The position numbers and the translations under genes were made by a program. 64,000 bases of DNA from contig NC_079877.1 of NCBI RefSeq assembly GCF_029227915.1, forward strand, positions 18,999,851 through 19,063,850, written 5' to 3'. The notes beneath the pieces were generated by a model. The model saw only the letters and a program-made list of their open reading frames with translations. It was not told the DNA's origin and did not search any database. Of this stretch, positions 34,776 to 48,289 are shown one piece after another (the first letter of the stretch is position 1; each line of letters opens with the position of its first letter). Origin of the DNA: Hydractinia symbiolongicarpus. Taxonomy: Eukaryota; Cnidaria; Hydrozoa; Anthoathecata; Hydractiniidae.

Positions 34776-37700
34776 GTCTAGACCAGTGATACCATGAGCA
34801 GTCTCGTGGAACTAAGTGATTAACGTGTAAGGCCTTTATTAGGCGGCAAGAAGCCATAGTACGGCTTTTAGAAGGCTATGCGCGCAATTGCCGGTGATAT
34901 AAGAGCATGGCGTCAAGGAAAACGTCTTGGGACGTTGTAGTCCATTCAGACTGCAAGGACTACAGCCATGGCAACCTGTGCGGACACGTGGAACCTCGTA
35001 ATTTAAGTGTAGGACCTTTATTAGGCCGCAAAAAGCCATATTTGGGCTTGTCGAAGGCTATGCAAGCAGTTGCCGGTGATATAAGGGCATGGCGTCAAGA
35101 AAAAGGACTTGGCACGTTTTTAGTCCATTGAGACTGCAAGGACTAGACCAATGGCAAGCTGAGCGAACACATGGAACAGCGTAATTCACGTGTAAGGACT
35201 TTATTGATCCGCAAAAACCATATTACGGCTTTTAGAAGGCTTTGCACGTAGTTGAGGGTGATATAAGGGCATGCCGCCAAGGAAAATGACTTTGGACGAT
35301 GTAGTCCTCTGAGACTGCAAGGACTAGACCAATGGCAAGCTGCGCGAACACATGGAACCACTTAATTCACGTGTAAGGCCTTTATTAGGCCGCAAAAGCC
35401 AAGTTACGGCTTTTAGAAGGGTATCCACGTAGTTAAGGGTGATATAAAGGCATGGCGCCATGGAAAACGACTTGGGACGTTGTAGATCATTATGACTGCA
35501 AGGACTAAACCCATGGCAACCTGTTCGGACCCGTGCAACGACGTATTTTATGTGTAGGGCCTTAATTATTTCGTAAAAGACCATATTACTGCTTTTAGAA
35601 GGATATGCACGTAGTTGACGGTGATATAAGGGTATGGCGCCAGGGAAAATGACTTTGGACGTTGTAGTCCTTTGAGACAGAGAGAACTAGACCAATGGTA
35701 CCATGCGCAAACTCTTGGAAATACGTGATTTTTGCGTAAGGCCTTTATTAGGCGGCAAAAAGCCATATTACTGCTTTTAGAAGGCTATGCACGTAGTTGA
35801 CGGTGATATAAGGGCATGGCGCCAAGGAAAATGACTTTGGACGTTGTAGTCCATTGAGACTGCAAATACTAGACCAATGGCAAGCTGCGCGAACACGTGG
35901 AACCACGTAATTCACGTGTAAGGACTTTATTGAGCCGCAAAAGCCATATTACGGCTTTTAGAAGGCTATGCACGTAGTTGACGGTGATATAAGGGCATGG
36001 CGCCAAGGCAAATGACTTTGGGCGATGTAGTTCCTTGAGACTGAGAGAACTAGACCAATAGGAAGCTGCGCGGACATGTGGAACCACGTAATTCACGTGT
36101 AAAGCCTTTATTAGGCCGCAAAAAGCCATAATACATCTTTTAGAAAGCTTTGCACGTAGTTGATGGTGATACAAGGCCATGACGCCAAGAAAACCGACTT
36201 GGAACGTTGTAGTCCATTGAGACTGAAAGGTCTAGACCAGTGATACCATGAGCAGTCTCGTGGAACTAAGTGATTAACGTGTAAGGCCTTTATTAGGCGG
36301 CAAGAAGCCATAGTACGGCTTTTAGAAGGCTATGCACGCAATTGCCGGTGATATAAGAGCATGGCGTCAAGGAAAACGTCTTGGGACGTTGTAGTCCTTT
36401 CAGACTGCAAGGACTAGAGCCATGGCAACCTGTGCAGACACGTGGAACCACGTAATTTAAGTGTAGGGTGTTTATTAGGCCGCAAAAAGCCATATTGCGC
36501 CTTTTAGAACGCTATGCACGTAGTTGACGGTGATATAAGGGCATGGCGCAAAGGCAAATGACTTAGCACGTTGTAGTCCTTTGAGACTGAGAAACTAGCC
36601 CAATGGCACCATGCGCAGACTCGTGAAAATACGTGATATTCGTGTAAGGCCTTTATTAGGCGGTAAAAAGCCATATTACTGCCTTTAGAAGGCTATGCAC
36701 GTGGTTGACGGTGATATAAGGCCATTACGCCAAGGAAAACGACTTGGCACGTTGTAGTCCATTCAGACTGCAAGGACTACAACCATGGCAACCTGTGTGG
36801 ACACGTGGAACCTCGTAATTTAAGTGTAGGACCTTTATTAGGCCGCAAAAAGCCATAATAGGGCTTGTCGAAGGCTATGCAAGCAGTTGCCGGTGATATA
36901 AGGGCATGGCGTCAAGAAAAAGGACTTGGCACGTTTTTAGTCCATTGAGACTGCAAGGACTAGACCAATGGCAAGCTGAGCGAACACATGGAACCACGTA
37001 ATTCACGTGTAAGGACTTTATTGATCCGCAAAAACATTATTACGGCTTTTAGAAGGCTTTGCACGTAGTTGAGGGTGATATAAGGGCATGCCGCCAAGGA
37101 AAATGACTTTGGACGATGTAGTCCTCTGAGACTGCAAGGACTAGACCAATAGCAAGCTGCGCGAACACATGGAACCACTTAATTCACGTGTAAGGCCTTT
37201 ATTAGGCCGCAAAAGCCAAGTTACGGCTTTTAGAAGGGTATCCACGTAGTTAAGGGTGATATAAAGGCATGGCGCCATGGAAAACGACTTGGGACGTTGT
37301 AGATCATTATGACTGCAAGGACTAAACCCATGGCAACCTGTTCGGACCCGTGCAACGACGTATTTTATGTGTAGGGCCTTAATTATTTCGTAAAAGACCA
37401 TATTACTGCTTTTAGAAGGATATGCACGTAGTTGACGGTGATATGAGGGTATGGCGCCAGGGAAAATGACTTTGGACGTTGTAGTCCTTTGAGACAGAGA
37501 GAACTAGACCAATGGTACCATGCGCAAACTCGTGGAAATACGTGATTTTTACGTAAGGCCTTTATTAGGCGGCAAAAAGCCATATTACTGCTTTTAGAAG
37601 GCTATGCACGTAGTTGACGGTGATATAAGGCCATGACGCCAAGGAAAACGACTTGGCACGTTGCAGTCTATTCAGACTGCAAAGACTAGAGCCATGGCAA

Positions 37701-38019
37701 CCTGTGTGGACACGTGGAACCTCGTAATTTAAGTGTAGGGCCTTTATTAGGCCGCAAAAAGCCATAATAGACCTTTTAGAACGCTATGCACGTAGTTGAC
37801 GGTGATATAAGGGCATGGCGCAAAGGCAAATGACTTAGCACGTTGTAGTCCATTGAGACAGAAAGGTCTAGACCAATGATGCCATAAGCAGTCTCGTGGA
37901 ACTAAGTGATTAACGTGTAAGGCTTTTATTAGGCGGCAAGAGGCCATAGTACGGCTTTTAGAAGGCTATGCTCGTAGTTGACGTTGATATAAGGCAATGG
38001 CGCCATGGAAAACGACTTG
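34776..38019 (+). repeat. G/F/D/E block with a 1,817-bp period
   Basis: Segments ~34,960-35,770 and ~36,777-37,587 match at +1,817 (ten monomers), sharing AAAAAGGACTTGGCACG, GCTGAGCGAACACATGG, TTTATTGATCCGCAAAAAC and GGCATGCCGCCAAGG. The middle part (36,293 on) instead matches 29,572 on, at +6,721. The transition to the following A-class blocks is near 38,000. No gene seen. Confidence 0.78.
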
Positions 38020-41000
38020 GGACGTTGTAGATCATTATGAGTGCAAGGACTAAGCCCATGGCAACCTGTGCGGCCCCGTGCAACGACGTATTTTATGTGT
38101 AGGGCCTTAATTATGTCGTAAAAGACCATATTACTGCTTTTAGAAGACTATGCACGTAGTTGACGGTGATATAAGGGCATGGCGCCAAGAAAAACGACTT
38201 GGAACGATGCAGTCCATTGAGAATGAAGGGACTAGACCAATGATACCATGTGCAGGCTTGTGGAACCACGTAATTTACGTGTAAGGCCTTTATTAGGCCG
38301 CAAAAGCCATATTACGGCTTTTAGAAGTCTATGCACGTAGTTGACGGTGATATAAGGGCATGGCGCCAAGGCAAATGACTTTGGACGTTGTAGTCCATTG
38401 AGACTGCAAATACTAGACCTATGGCAAGCTGTGCGAACACGTGGAACCACGTAATTCACGTGTGAGGACTTTATTGAGCCGCAAAAGCCATATTACGGCT
38501 TTTAGAAGGCTATGCACGTAGTTGACGGTGATATAAGGGCATGGCGCCAAGGCAAATGACTTTGGACGATGTAGTCCTTTGAGACTGAGAGAACTAGACC
38601 AATAGGAAGCTGCGCGGACATGTGGAACCACGTAATTCACGTGTAAAGCCTTAATTAGGCCGCAAAAAGCCATAATACGGCTTTTAGAAAGCTTTGCACG
38701 TATTTGATGGTGATACAAGGCCATGACGCCAAGAAAACCGACTTGGAACGTTTAAGTCCATTGAGACTGAAAGGTCTAGACCAATGATACCATGAGCAGG
38801 CTCGTGGAACTGAGTGATTAACGTGTAAGGCCTTTATTAGACGGCAAGAGGCCATAGTACGGCTTTTAGAAGGCTATGTTCGTAGTTGACGTTGATATAA
38901 GGCAATGGCGCCATGGAAAACGACTTGGGACGTTGTAGATCATTAAGACTGCAAGGACTAAACCCATGGCAACCTGTGCGGAGCCGTGGAACCACGTATT
39001 TTAAGTGTAGGGCCTTAATTACGTCTTAAAAAACCATATTACTGCTTTTAGAAGGCTATGCACGTAGTTGACGGTGAGAAAAGGCCATGGTGGCAAGGAA
39101 AACGACTTGGCACGTTGCAGTCCATTGAGAATGAAGGGACTAGACCAATGATACCATGTGCAGGCTTGTGGAACCACGTAAGTTACGTGTAAGGCCTTTA
39201 TTAGGCCGCAAAAGCCATATTACGGCTTTTAGAAGGCTATGCACGTAGTTGACGGTGATATAAGGGCATTGCGCCAAGGCAAATGACTTTGGACGTTGTA
39301 GTCCATTGAGACTGCAAATACTAGACCAATGGCAAGCTGCGCGAACACGTGGAACCACGTAATGCACGTGTAAGGATTTTATTGAGCCGCAAAAGCCATA
39401 TTACTGCTTTTAGAAGGCTATGCACGTAGTTGACAGTGATATAAGGGCATGGTGCCAAGGCAAATGACTTTGGACGATGTAGTCCTTTGAGACTGAGAGA
39501 ACTAGACCAATAGGAAGCTGCGCGGACATGTGGAACCACGTAATTCACGTGTAAAGCCTTAATTAGGCCGCAAAAAGCCATAATACGGCTTTTAGAAAGC
39601 TTTGCACGTAGTTGATGGTGATACAAGGCCATGACGCCAAGAAAACCGACTTGAAACGTTGTAGTCCATTGAGACTGAAAGGTCTAGACCAATGATACTA
39701 TGAGCAGGCTCGTGGAACTGAGTGATTAACGTGTAAGGTCTTTATTAGACGGCAAGAGGCCATAGTACGGCTTTTAGAAGGCTATGTTCGTAGTTGACGT
39801 TGATATAAGGCAATGGCGCCATGGAAAACGACTTGGGACGTTGTAGATCATTACGAGTGCAAGGACTAAGCCCATGGCAACCTGTGCGGCCCCGTGCAAC
39901 GACGTATTTTATGTGTAGGGTCTTAATTATGTCGCAAAAGACCATATTACTGCTTTTAGAAGACTATGCACGTAGTTGACGGTGATATAAGGGCATGGCG
40001 CCAAGAAAAACGACTTGGCACGATGCAGTCCATTGAGAATGAAGGGACTAGACCAATGATACCATGTGCAGGCTTGTGGAACCACGTAATCTACGTGTAA
40101 GGCTTTTATTAGGCCGCAAAAGCCATATTACGGCTTTTAGAAGGCTATGCACGTAGTTGACGGTGATATAAGGGCATGGCGCCAAGGCAAATGACTTTGG
40201 TCGTTGTAGTCCATTGAGACTGCAAATACTAGACCTATGGCAAGCTGTGCGAACACGTGGAACCACGTAATTCACGTGTGAGGACTTTATTGAGCCGCAA
40301 AAGCCATATTACGGCTTTTAGAAGGCTATGCACGTAGTTGACGGTGATATAAGGGCATGGCGCCAAGGCAAATGACTTTGGACGATGTAGTCCTTTGAGA
40401 CTGAGAGAACTAGACCAATAGGAAGCTGCGCGGACATGTGGAACCACGTAATTCACGTGTAAAGCCTTAATTAGGCCGCAAAAAGCCATAATACGGCTTT
40501 TAGAAAGCTTTGCACGTATTTGATGGTGATACAAGGCCATGACGCCAAGAAAACCGACTTGGAACGTTTAAGTCCATTGAGACTGAAAGGTCTAGACCAA
40601 TGATACCATGAGCAGGCTCGTGGAACTGAGTGATTAACGTGTAAGGCCTTTATTAGACGGCAAGAGGCCATAGTACGGCTTTTAGAAGGCTATGTTCGTA
40701 GTTGACGTTGATATAAGGCAATGGCGCCATGGAAAACGACTTGGGACGTTGTAGATCATTAAGACTGCAAGGACTAAACCCATGGCAACCTGTGCGGAGC
40801 CGTGGAACCACGTATTTTAAGTGTAGGGCCTTAATTACGTCTTAAAAAACCATATTACTGCTTTTAGAAGGCTATGCACGTAGTTGACGGTGAGAAAAGG
40901 CCATGGTGGCAAGGAAAACGACTTGGCACGTTGCGGTCCATTGAGAATGAAGGGACTAGACCAATGATACCATGTGCAGGCTTGTGGAACCACGTAAGTT

Positions 41001-41660
41001 ACGTGTAAGACCTTTATTAGGCCGCAAAAGCCATATTACGGCTTTTAGAAGGCTATGCACGTAGTTGACGGTGATATAAGGGCATGGCGCCAAGGCAAAT
41101 GACTTTGGACGTTGTAGTCCATTGAGACTGCAAATACTAGACCAATGGCAAGCTGCGCGAACACGTGGAACCACGTAATGCACGTGTAAGGACTTTATTG
41201 AGCCGCAAAAGCCATATTACGGCTTTTAGAAGGCTATGCACGTAGTTGACGGTGATATAAGGGCATGGCGCCAAGGCAAATGACTTTGGACGATGTAGTC
41301 CTTTGAGACTGAGAGAACTAGACCAATAGGAAGCTGCGCAGACATGTGGAACCACGTAATTCACGTGTAACGCCTTAATTAGGCCGCAAAAAGCCATAAT
41401 ACGGCTTTTAGAAAGCTTTGCACGTAGTTGATGGTGATACAAGGCCATGACGCCAAGAAAACCGACTTGGAACGTTGTAGTCCATTGATACTGAAAGGTC
41501 TAGACCAATGATACCATGAGCAGGCTCGTGGAACTGAGTGATTAACGTGTAAGGCCTTTATTAGACGGCAAGAGGCCATAGTACGGCTTTTAGAAGGCTA
41601 TGTTCGTAGTTGACGTTGATATAAGGCAATGGCGCCATGGAAAACGACTTGGGACGTTGT
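38020..41660 (+). repeat. Ten-monomer HOR (1,816 bp), two copies
   Basis: Copies ~38,020-39,840 and ~39,840-41,660. Shared private text includes AAATACTAGACCTATGG, CACGTGTGAGGACTTTATTG, GCACGTATTTGATGG, AACGTTTAAGTCC, GCGGAGCCGTGG and TTACGTCTTAAAAAACC. Copies differ by scattered substitutions, so this pair looks older than the seven-mer upstream. Confidence 0.86.
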
Positions 41661-41700
41661 AGATCATTAAGACTGCAAGGACTAAACCCATGGCAACCTG

Positions 41701-43154
41701 TGCGAACCCGTGGAACCACGTATTTTAAGTGTAGGGCCTTAATTATGTCGTAAAAAACCATATTACTGCTTTTAGAAGGCTATGCACGTAGTTGACGGTG
41801 AGAAAAGGCCATGGTGGCAAGGAAAACGACTTGGCACGTTGCGGTACATTGAGAATGAAGGGACTAGACCAATGATACCATGCGCAGGCTTGTGGAACCA
41901 CGTAATTTACGTGTAAGGCCTTTATTAGGCCGCAAAAGCCATATTACGACTTTTAGAAGGCTATGCACGTAGTTGACGGTGATATAAGGGCATGGCGCCA
42001 AGGCAAATGACTTTGGACGATGTAGTCCTTTGAGACTGAGAGAACTAGACCAATAGGAAGCTGCGCGGACATGTGGAACCACGTAATTCACGTGTAAAGC
42101 CTTAATCAGGCCGCAAAAAGCCATAATACGGCTTTTAGAAAGCTTTGCACGTAGTTGATGGTGATACAAGGCCATGACGCCAAGAAAACCGACTTGGAAC
42201 GTTGTAGTCAATTGAGACTGAAAGGTCTAGACCAATGATGCCATGAGCAGTCTCGTGGAACTAAGTGATTAACGTGTAAGGCTTTTATTAGGCGGCAAGA
42301 GGCCATAGTACGGCTTTTAGAAGGCTATGCTCGTAGTTTACGTTGATATAAGGCAATGGCGCCATGGTAAACGACTTGGGACGTTGTAGGTCATTATGAG
42401 TGCAAGGACTAAGCCCATGGCAACCTGTGCGAACCCGTGGAACCACGTATTTTAAGTGTAGGGCCTTAATTATGTCGTAAAAAACCATATTACTGCTTTT
42501 AGAAGGCTATGCACGTAGTTGACGGTGAGAAAAGGCCATGGTGGCAAGGAAAACGACTTGGCACGTTGCGGTACATTGAGAATGAAGGGACTAGACCAAT
42601 GATACCATGCGCAGGCTTGTGGAACCACGTAATTTACGTGTAAGGCCTTTATTAGGCCGCAAAAGCCATATTACGACTTTTAGAAGGCTATGCACGTAGT
42701 TGACGGTGATATAAGGGCATGGCGCCAAGGCAAATGACTTTGGACGATGTAGTCCTTTGAGACTGAGAGAACTAGACCAATAGGAAGCTGCGCGGACATG
42801 TGGAACCACGTAATTCACGTGTAAAGCCTTAATCAGGCCGCAAAAAGCCATAATACGGCTTTTAGAAAGCTTTGCACGTAGTTGATGGTGATACAAGGCC
42901 ATGACGCCAAGAAAACCGACTTGGAACGTTGTAGTCAATTGAGACTGAAAGGTCTAGACCAATGATGCCATGAGCAGTCTCGTGGAACTAAGTGATTAAC
43001 GTGTAAGGCTTTTATTAGGCGGCAAGAGGCCATAGTACGGCTTTTAGAAGGCTATGCTCGTAGTTTACGTTGATATAAGGCAATGGCGCCATGGTAAACG
43101 ACTTGGGACGTTGTAGGTCATTATGAGTGCAAGGACTAAGCCCATGGCAACCTG
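41701..43154 (+). repeat. Two A-B-C-D units (727 bp), apparently identical
   Basis: Copies ~41,701-42,427 and ~42,428-43,154. Seven rare variants recur at exactly +727: GCGAACCCGTGG, GCGGTACATTGAG, TTACGACTTTTAG, CTTAATCAGGCC, GTAGTCAATTGAG, GTAGTTTACGTTG and TTGTAGGTCATTATG. I saw no difference between copies; edges are defined to within tens of bases. Confidence 0.88.
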
Positions 43155-43559
43155 TGCGGCCCCGTGCAACGACGTATTTTATGTGTAGGGCCTTAATTAT
43201 GTCGTAAAAGACCATATTACTGCTTTTAGAAGACTATGCACGTAGTTGACGGTGATATAAGGGCATGGCGCCAAGAAAAACGACTTGGCACGATGCAGTC
43301 CATTGAGAATGAAGGGACTAGACCAATGATACCATGTGCAGGCTTGTGGAACCACGTAATCTACGTGTAAGGCCTTTATTAGGCCGCAAAAGCCATATTA
43401 CGGCTTTTAGAAGGCTATGCACGTAGTTGACGGTGATATAAGGGCATGGCGCCAAGGCAAATGACTTTGGACGTTGTAGTCCATTGAGACTGCAAATACT
43501 AGACCAATGGCAAGCTGCGCGAACACGTGGAACCACGTAATTCACGTGTAAGGACTTTA

Positions 43560-46430
43560 TTGAGCCGCAAAAGCCATATTACGGCTTTTAGAAGGCTATG
43601 CACGTAGTTGACGGTGATATAAGGGCATGGCGCCAAGGCAAATGACTTTGGACGATGTAGTCCTTTGAGACTGAGAGAACTGGCCAATGATACAATGCGC
43701 AGGCTTCTGGAAGTACTTGATTTTGTGTAAGGCCTTTATTAGGCGGCAAGAGGCCATAGTACGGCTTTTAGAAGGCTATGCACATATTTGACGGTGATAA
43801 AAGGCCATGGAGGGAAGGTAAGCGAATTGGCACGTTGCAGTCCATTGAGAATGAAAGGACTAGACCAATGATACCATGCGCAGGCTTGTGGAACCACGTA
43901 ATTCACGTGTAAGACCTTTATTAGGCCGCAAAAGCCAAGTTACGGCTTTTAGAAGGGTATCCACGTAGTTAAGGGTGATATAAAGGCATGGCGCCATGCA
44001 AAACGACATGGGCCTTTGTAGATCATTATGACTGCAAGGACTAAACCCATGGCAACCTGTGCGGACCCGTGCAACGACAAATTTTATGTGTAGGGCCTTA
44101 ATTATTTCGTAAAAGACCATATTACTGCTTTTAGAAGGATATGCACGTAGTTGACGGTGATATTAGGGTATGGCGCCAGGGAAAATGACTTTGGACGTTG
44201 TAGTCCTTTGAGACAGAGAGAACTAGACCAATGGTACCATGCCCAAACTCGTGGAAATACGTGATTTTCGCGTAAGGCCTTTATTAGGCGGCAAAAATCC
44301 ATGTTACTGCTTTTAGAAGGCTATGCAAGCAGTTGCCGGTGATATAAGGGCATGGCGTCAAGGAAAACGACTTGGGACGTTGTAGTCCATTCAGACTGCA
44401 AGGACTAGAGCCATGGCAAGTTGCGCGAACACGTGGAACAACGTAATTCACGTGTAAGGCCTTTATTAGACCGCAAAAGCCATATTACGGCTTGTCGAAG
44501 GCTATGCAAGCAGTTGCCGGTGATATAAGGGCATGGCGTCAAGAAAAACAACTTGGCACGTTGTAGATCATTATGACTGCAACGACTAAGCCCATGGCAA
44601 CCTGTGCGGCCCCGTGCAACGACGTATTTTATGTGTAGGGCCTTAATTATGTCGTAAAAGACCATATTACTGCTTTTAGAAGGCTATGCACGTAGTTGAT
44701 GGTGATACAAGGCCATGACGCCAAGAAAACCGACTTGGAACGTTGTAGTCCATTGAGACTGAAAGGTCTAGACCAATGATACCATGCGCAGGCTTGTGGA
44801 ACCACGTAATTTACGTGTAAGGCCTTTATTAGGCCGCAAAAGCCATATTACGGCTTTTAGAAGGCTATGCACGTAGTTGACGGTGATATAAGGGCATGGC
44901 GCCAAGGCAAATGACTTTGGACGATGTAGTCCTTTGAGACTGAGAGAACTAGACCAATAGGAAGCTGCACGGACATGTGGAACCACGTAATTCACGTGAA
45001 AAGCCTTAATTAGGCCGCAAAAAGCCATAATACGGCTTTTAGAAAGCTTTGCACGTAGTTGATGGTGATACAAGGCCATGACGCCAAGAAAACCGACTTG
45101 GAACGTTGTAGTCCATTGAGACTGAAAGGTCTAGACCAATGATGCCTTGAGCAGTCTCGTGGAACTAAGTGATTAACGTGTAAGGCTTTTATTAGGCGGC
45201 AAGAGGCCATAGTACGGCTTTTAGAAGGCTATGCTCGTAGTTGACGTTGATATAAGGCAATGGCGCCATGGAAAACGACTTGGGACGTTGTAGATCATTA
45301 TGAGTGCAAGGACTAAGCCCATGCCAACCTGTGCGGCCCCGTGCAACGACGTATTTTATGTGTAGGGCCTTAATTATGTCGTAAAAGACCATATTACTGC
45401 ATTTAGAAGGCTATGCACGTAGTTGACGGTGATATAAGGGCATGGCGCCAAGAAAAACGACTTGGCACGATGCAGTCCATTGAGAATGAAGGGACTAGAT
45501 CAATGATACCATGCGCAGGCTTGTGGAACCAAGTAATTTACGTGTAAGGCCTTTATTAGGCCGCAAAAGCCATATTACGGCTTTTAGAAGGCTATGCACG
45601 TAGTTGACGGTGATATAAGGGTATGGCGCCAGGGAAAATGACTTTGGACGTTGTAGTCCTTTGAGACAGAGAGAACTAGACCAATGGTACCATGCGCTAA
45701 CTCGTGGAAATACGTGATTTTCGTGTAAGGCCTTAGTTAGGCTGCAAAATGCCATACTACGGCTTGTCGAAGGCTATGCACGCAATTGCCGGTGATATAA
45801 GAGCATGGCGTTAAGGAAAACGACTTGGGACGTTGTAGTCCATTCAGACTGCAAGGACTAGACCAATGGCAAGTTGCGCGAACACGTGGAACAACGTAAT
45901 TCACGTGTAAGGCCTTAATTATGTCGTAAAAGACCATATTACGGCCTTTAGAAGGCCATGCACGTAGTGGACGATGATAAAAGGCCATGGCGCCAAGGAA
46001 AACGACTTGGCACGTTGCAGTCCATTGAGAATGAAAGGACCAGACCAATGATACAATGCGCAGGCCTCTGGAAGTACTTGATTTCGTGTAAGGCCTTTAT
46101 TACGCGGCAAGAGGCCATAGTACGGCTTTTAGAAGGCTATGCACATATTTGACGGTGATAAAAGGCCATGGCGGGAAGGAAAACGAATTGGCACGTTGCA
46201 GTCCATTGAGAATGAAAGGACTAGACCAATGATACCATGCGCAGGCTTGTGGAACCACGTAATTTACGTGTAAGGCCTTTATTAGGCCGCAAAGCCATAT
46301 TACCCCTTTTAGAGGGCTATGCACGTAGTTGACGGTGATATAAGGCCATGACGCCAAGGAAACCGACTTGGAACGTTGTAGTCCATTGAGACTGAATGGT
46401 CTAGACCAATAATACCATGCGCAGGCTTGT
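43560..46430 (+). repeat. Long duplicated segment, copy 1 (~2.87 kb)
   Basis: Monomer order A, I (with a 2-bp deletion giving GAACTGGCCAATG), D-like, E, G/H, D, A-B-C-D, A, E, H, I, A. The same order recurs at 52,827-55,516, first at +9,267 then at +9,086, because the second copy lacks one class A monomer. Part of it (about 44,300-45,270) also recurs at +3,995. Shared rare text: CATGCAAAACGACATGGGCC, AAAAATCCATGTTACTGC, AGAAAAACAACTTGGC, TTATTACGCGGC. Confidence 0.87.
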
Positions 46431-48289
46431 GGAACAACGTAATTCACGTGTAAGGCCTTTATTAGGCCGCAAAAGCCATATTACGGCTTGTCGAAGGCTA
46501 TGCAAGCAGTTGCCGGTGATATAAGGCAATGGCGCCATGGAAAACGACTTGGGACGTTGTAGATCATTATGAGTGTAAGGACTAAGCCCATGGCAACCTG
46601 TGCGGCCCCGTGCAACGACGTATTTTATGTGTAGGGCCTTAATTATGTCGTAAAAGACCATATTACTGCTTTTAGAAGGCTATGCACGTAGTTGATGGTG
46701 ATACAAGGCCATGACGCCAAGAAAACCGACTTGGAACGTTGTAGTCCATTGAGACTGAAAGGTCTAGACCAATGATGCCATGAGCAGTCTCGTGGAACTA
46801 AGTGATTAACGTGTAAGGCTTTTATTAGGCGGCAAGAGGCCATAGTACGCTTTTAGAAGGCTATGCTCGTAGTTGACGTTGATATAAGGCAATGGCGCCA
46901 TGGAAAACGACTTGGGACGTTGTAGATCATTATGAGTGCAAGGACTAAGCCCATGGCAACCTGTGCGGCCCCGTGCAACGACGTATTTTATGTGTAGGGC
47001 CTTAATTATGTCGTAAAAGACCATATTACTGCTTTTAGAAGGCTATGCACGTAGTTGACGGTGATATAAGGGCATGGCGCCAAGAAAAACGACTTGGCAC
47101 GATGCAGTCCATTGAGAATGAAGGGACTAGACCAATGATACCATGCGCAGGCTTGTGGAACCACGTAATTTACGTGTAAGGCCTTTATTAGGCGGCAAGA
47201 GGCCATAGTACGGCTTTTAGAAGGCTATGTTCGTAGTTGACGTTGATATAAGGCAATGGCGCCATGGAAAACGACTTGGGACGTTGTAGATCATTAAGAC
47301 TGCAAGGACTAAACCCATGGCAACCTGTGCGGACCCGTGGAACCACGTATTTTAAGTGTAGGGCCTTAATTATGTCGTAAAAGACCATATTACTGCTTTT
47401 AGAAGGCTATGCACGTAGTTGACGGTGAGAAAAGGCCATGGCGGCAAGGAAAACGACTTGGCACGTTGCGGTCCATTGAGAATGAAGGGACTAGACCAAT
47501 GATGCCATGAGCAGTCTCGTGGAACTAAGTGATTAACGTGTAAGGCTTTTATTAGGCGGCAAGAGGACATAGTACGGCTTTTAGAAGGCTATGCTCGTAG
47601 TTGACGTTGATATAAGGCAATGGCGCCATGGAAAACGACTTGGGACGTTGTAGATCATTATGAGTGCAAGGACTAAGCCCATGGCAACCTGTGCGGCCCC
47701 GTGCAACGACGTATTTTATGTGTAGGGCCTTAATTATGTCGTAAAAGACCATATTACTGCTTTTAGAAGGCTATGCACGTAGTTGATGGTGATACAGGGC
47801 CATGACGCCAAGAAAACCGACTTGGAACGTTGTAGTCCATTGAGACTGAAAGGTCTAGACCAATGATGCCATGAGCAGTCTCGTGGAACTAAGTGATTAA
47901 CGTGTAAGGCTTTTATTAGGCGGCAAGAGGCCATAGTACGCTTTTAGAAGGCTATGCAAGCAGTTGCCGGTGATATAAGGGCATGGCGCCAAGGCAAATG
48001 ACTTTGGACGATGTAGTCCTTTGAGACTGAGAGAACTAGACCAATAGGAAGCTGCGCGGACATGTGGAACCACGTAATTCACGTGTAAAGCCTTAATTAG
48101 GCCGCAAAAAGCCCTAATACGGCTTTTAGAAAGCTTTGCACGTAGTTGATGGTGATACAAGGCCATGACGCCAAGAAAACCGACTTGGAACGTTGTAGTC
48201 CATTGAGACTGAAAGGTCTAGACCAATGATACCATGCGCAGGCTTGTGGAACCACGTAATTTACGTGTAAGGCCTTTATCAGGCCGCAA
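46431..48289 (+). repeat. D/C/A mixture with a ~1,091-bp repeat
   Basis: Rich in D monomers with GCGGCCCCGTGCAACGACG alternating with C monomers. Segments ~46,640-46,850 and ~47,730-47,940 match and share a 1-bp deletion giving GTACGCTTTTAG (46,849 and 47,940). Downstream of that deletion the two continue into different monomer classes. No gene seen. Confidence 0.8.

Noticed and set aside
34907-35131. 74-codon plus-strand frame
   Set aside because: Incidental read-through of F and G monomers; nothing distinguishes it from the repeat background.
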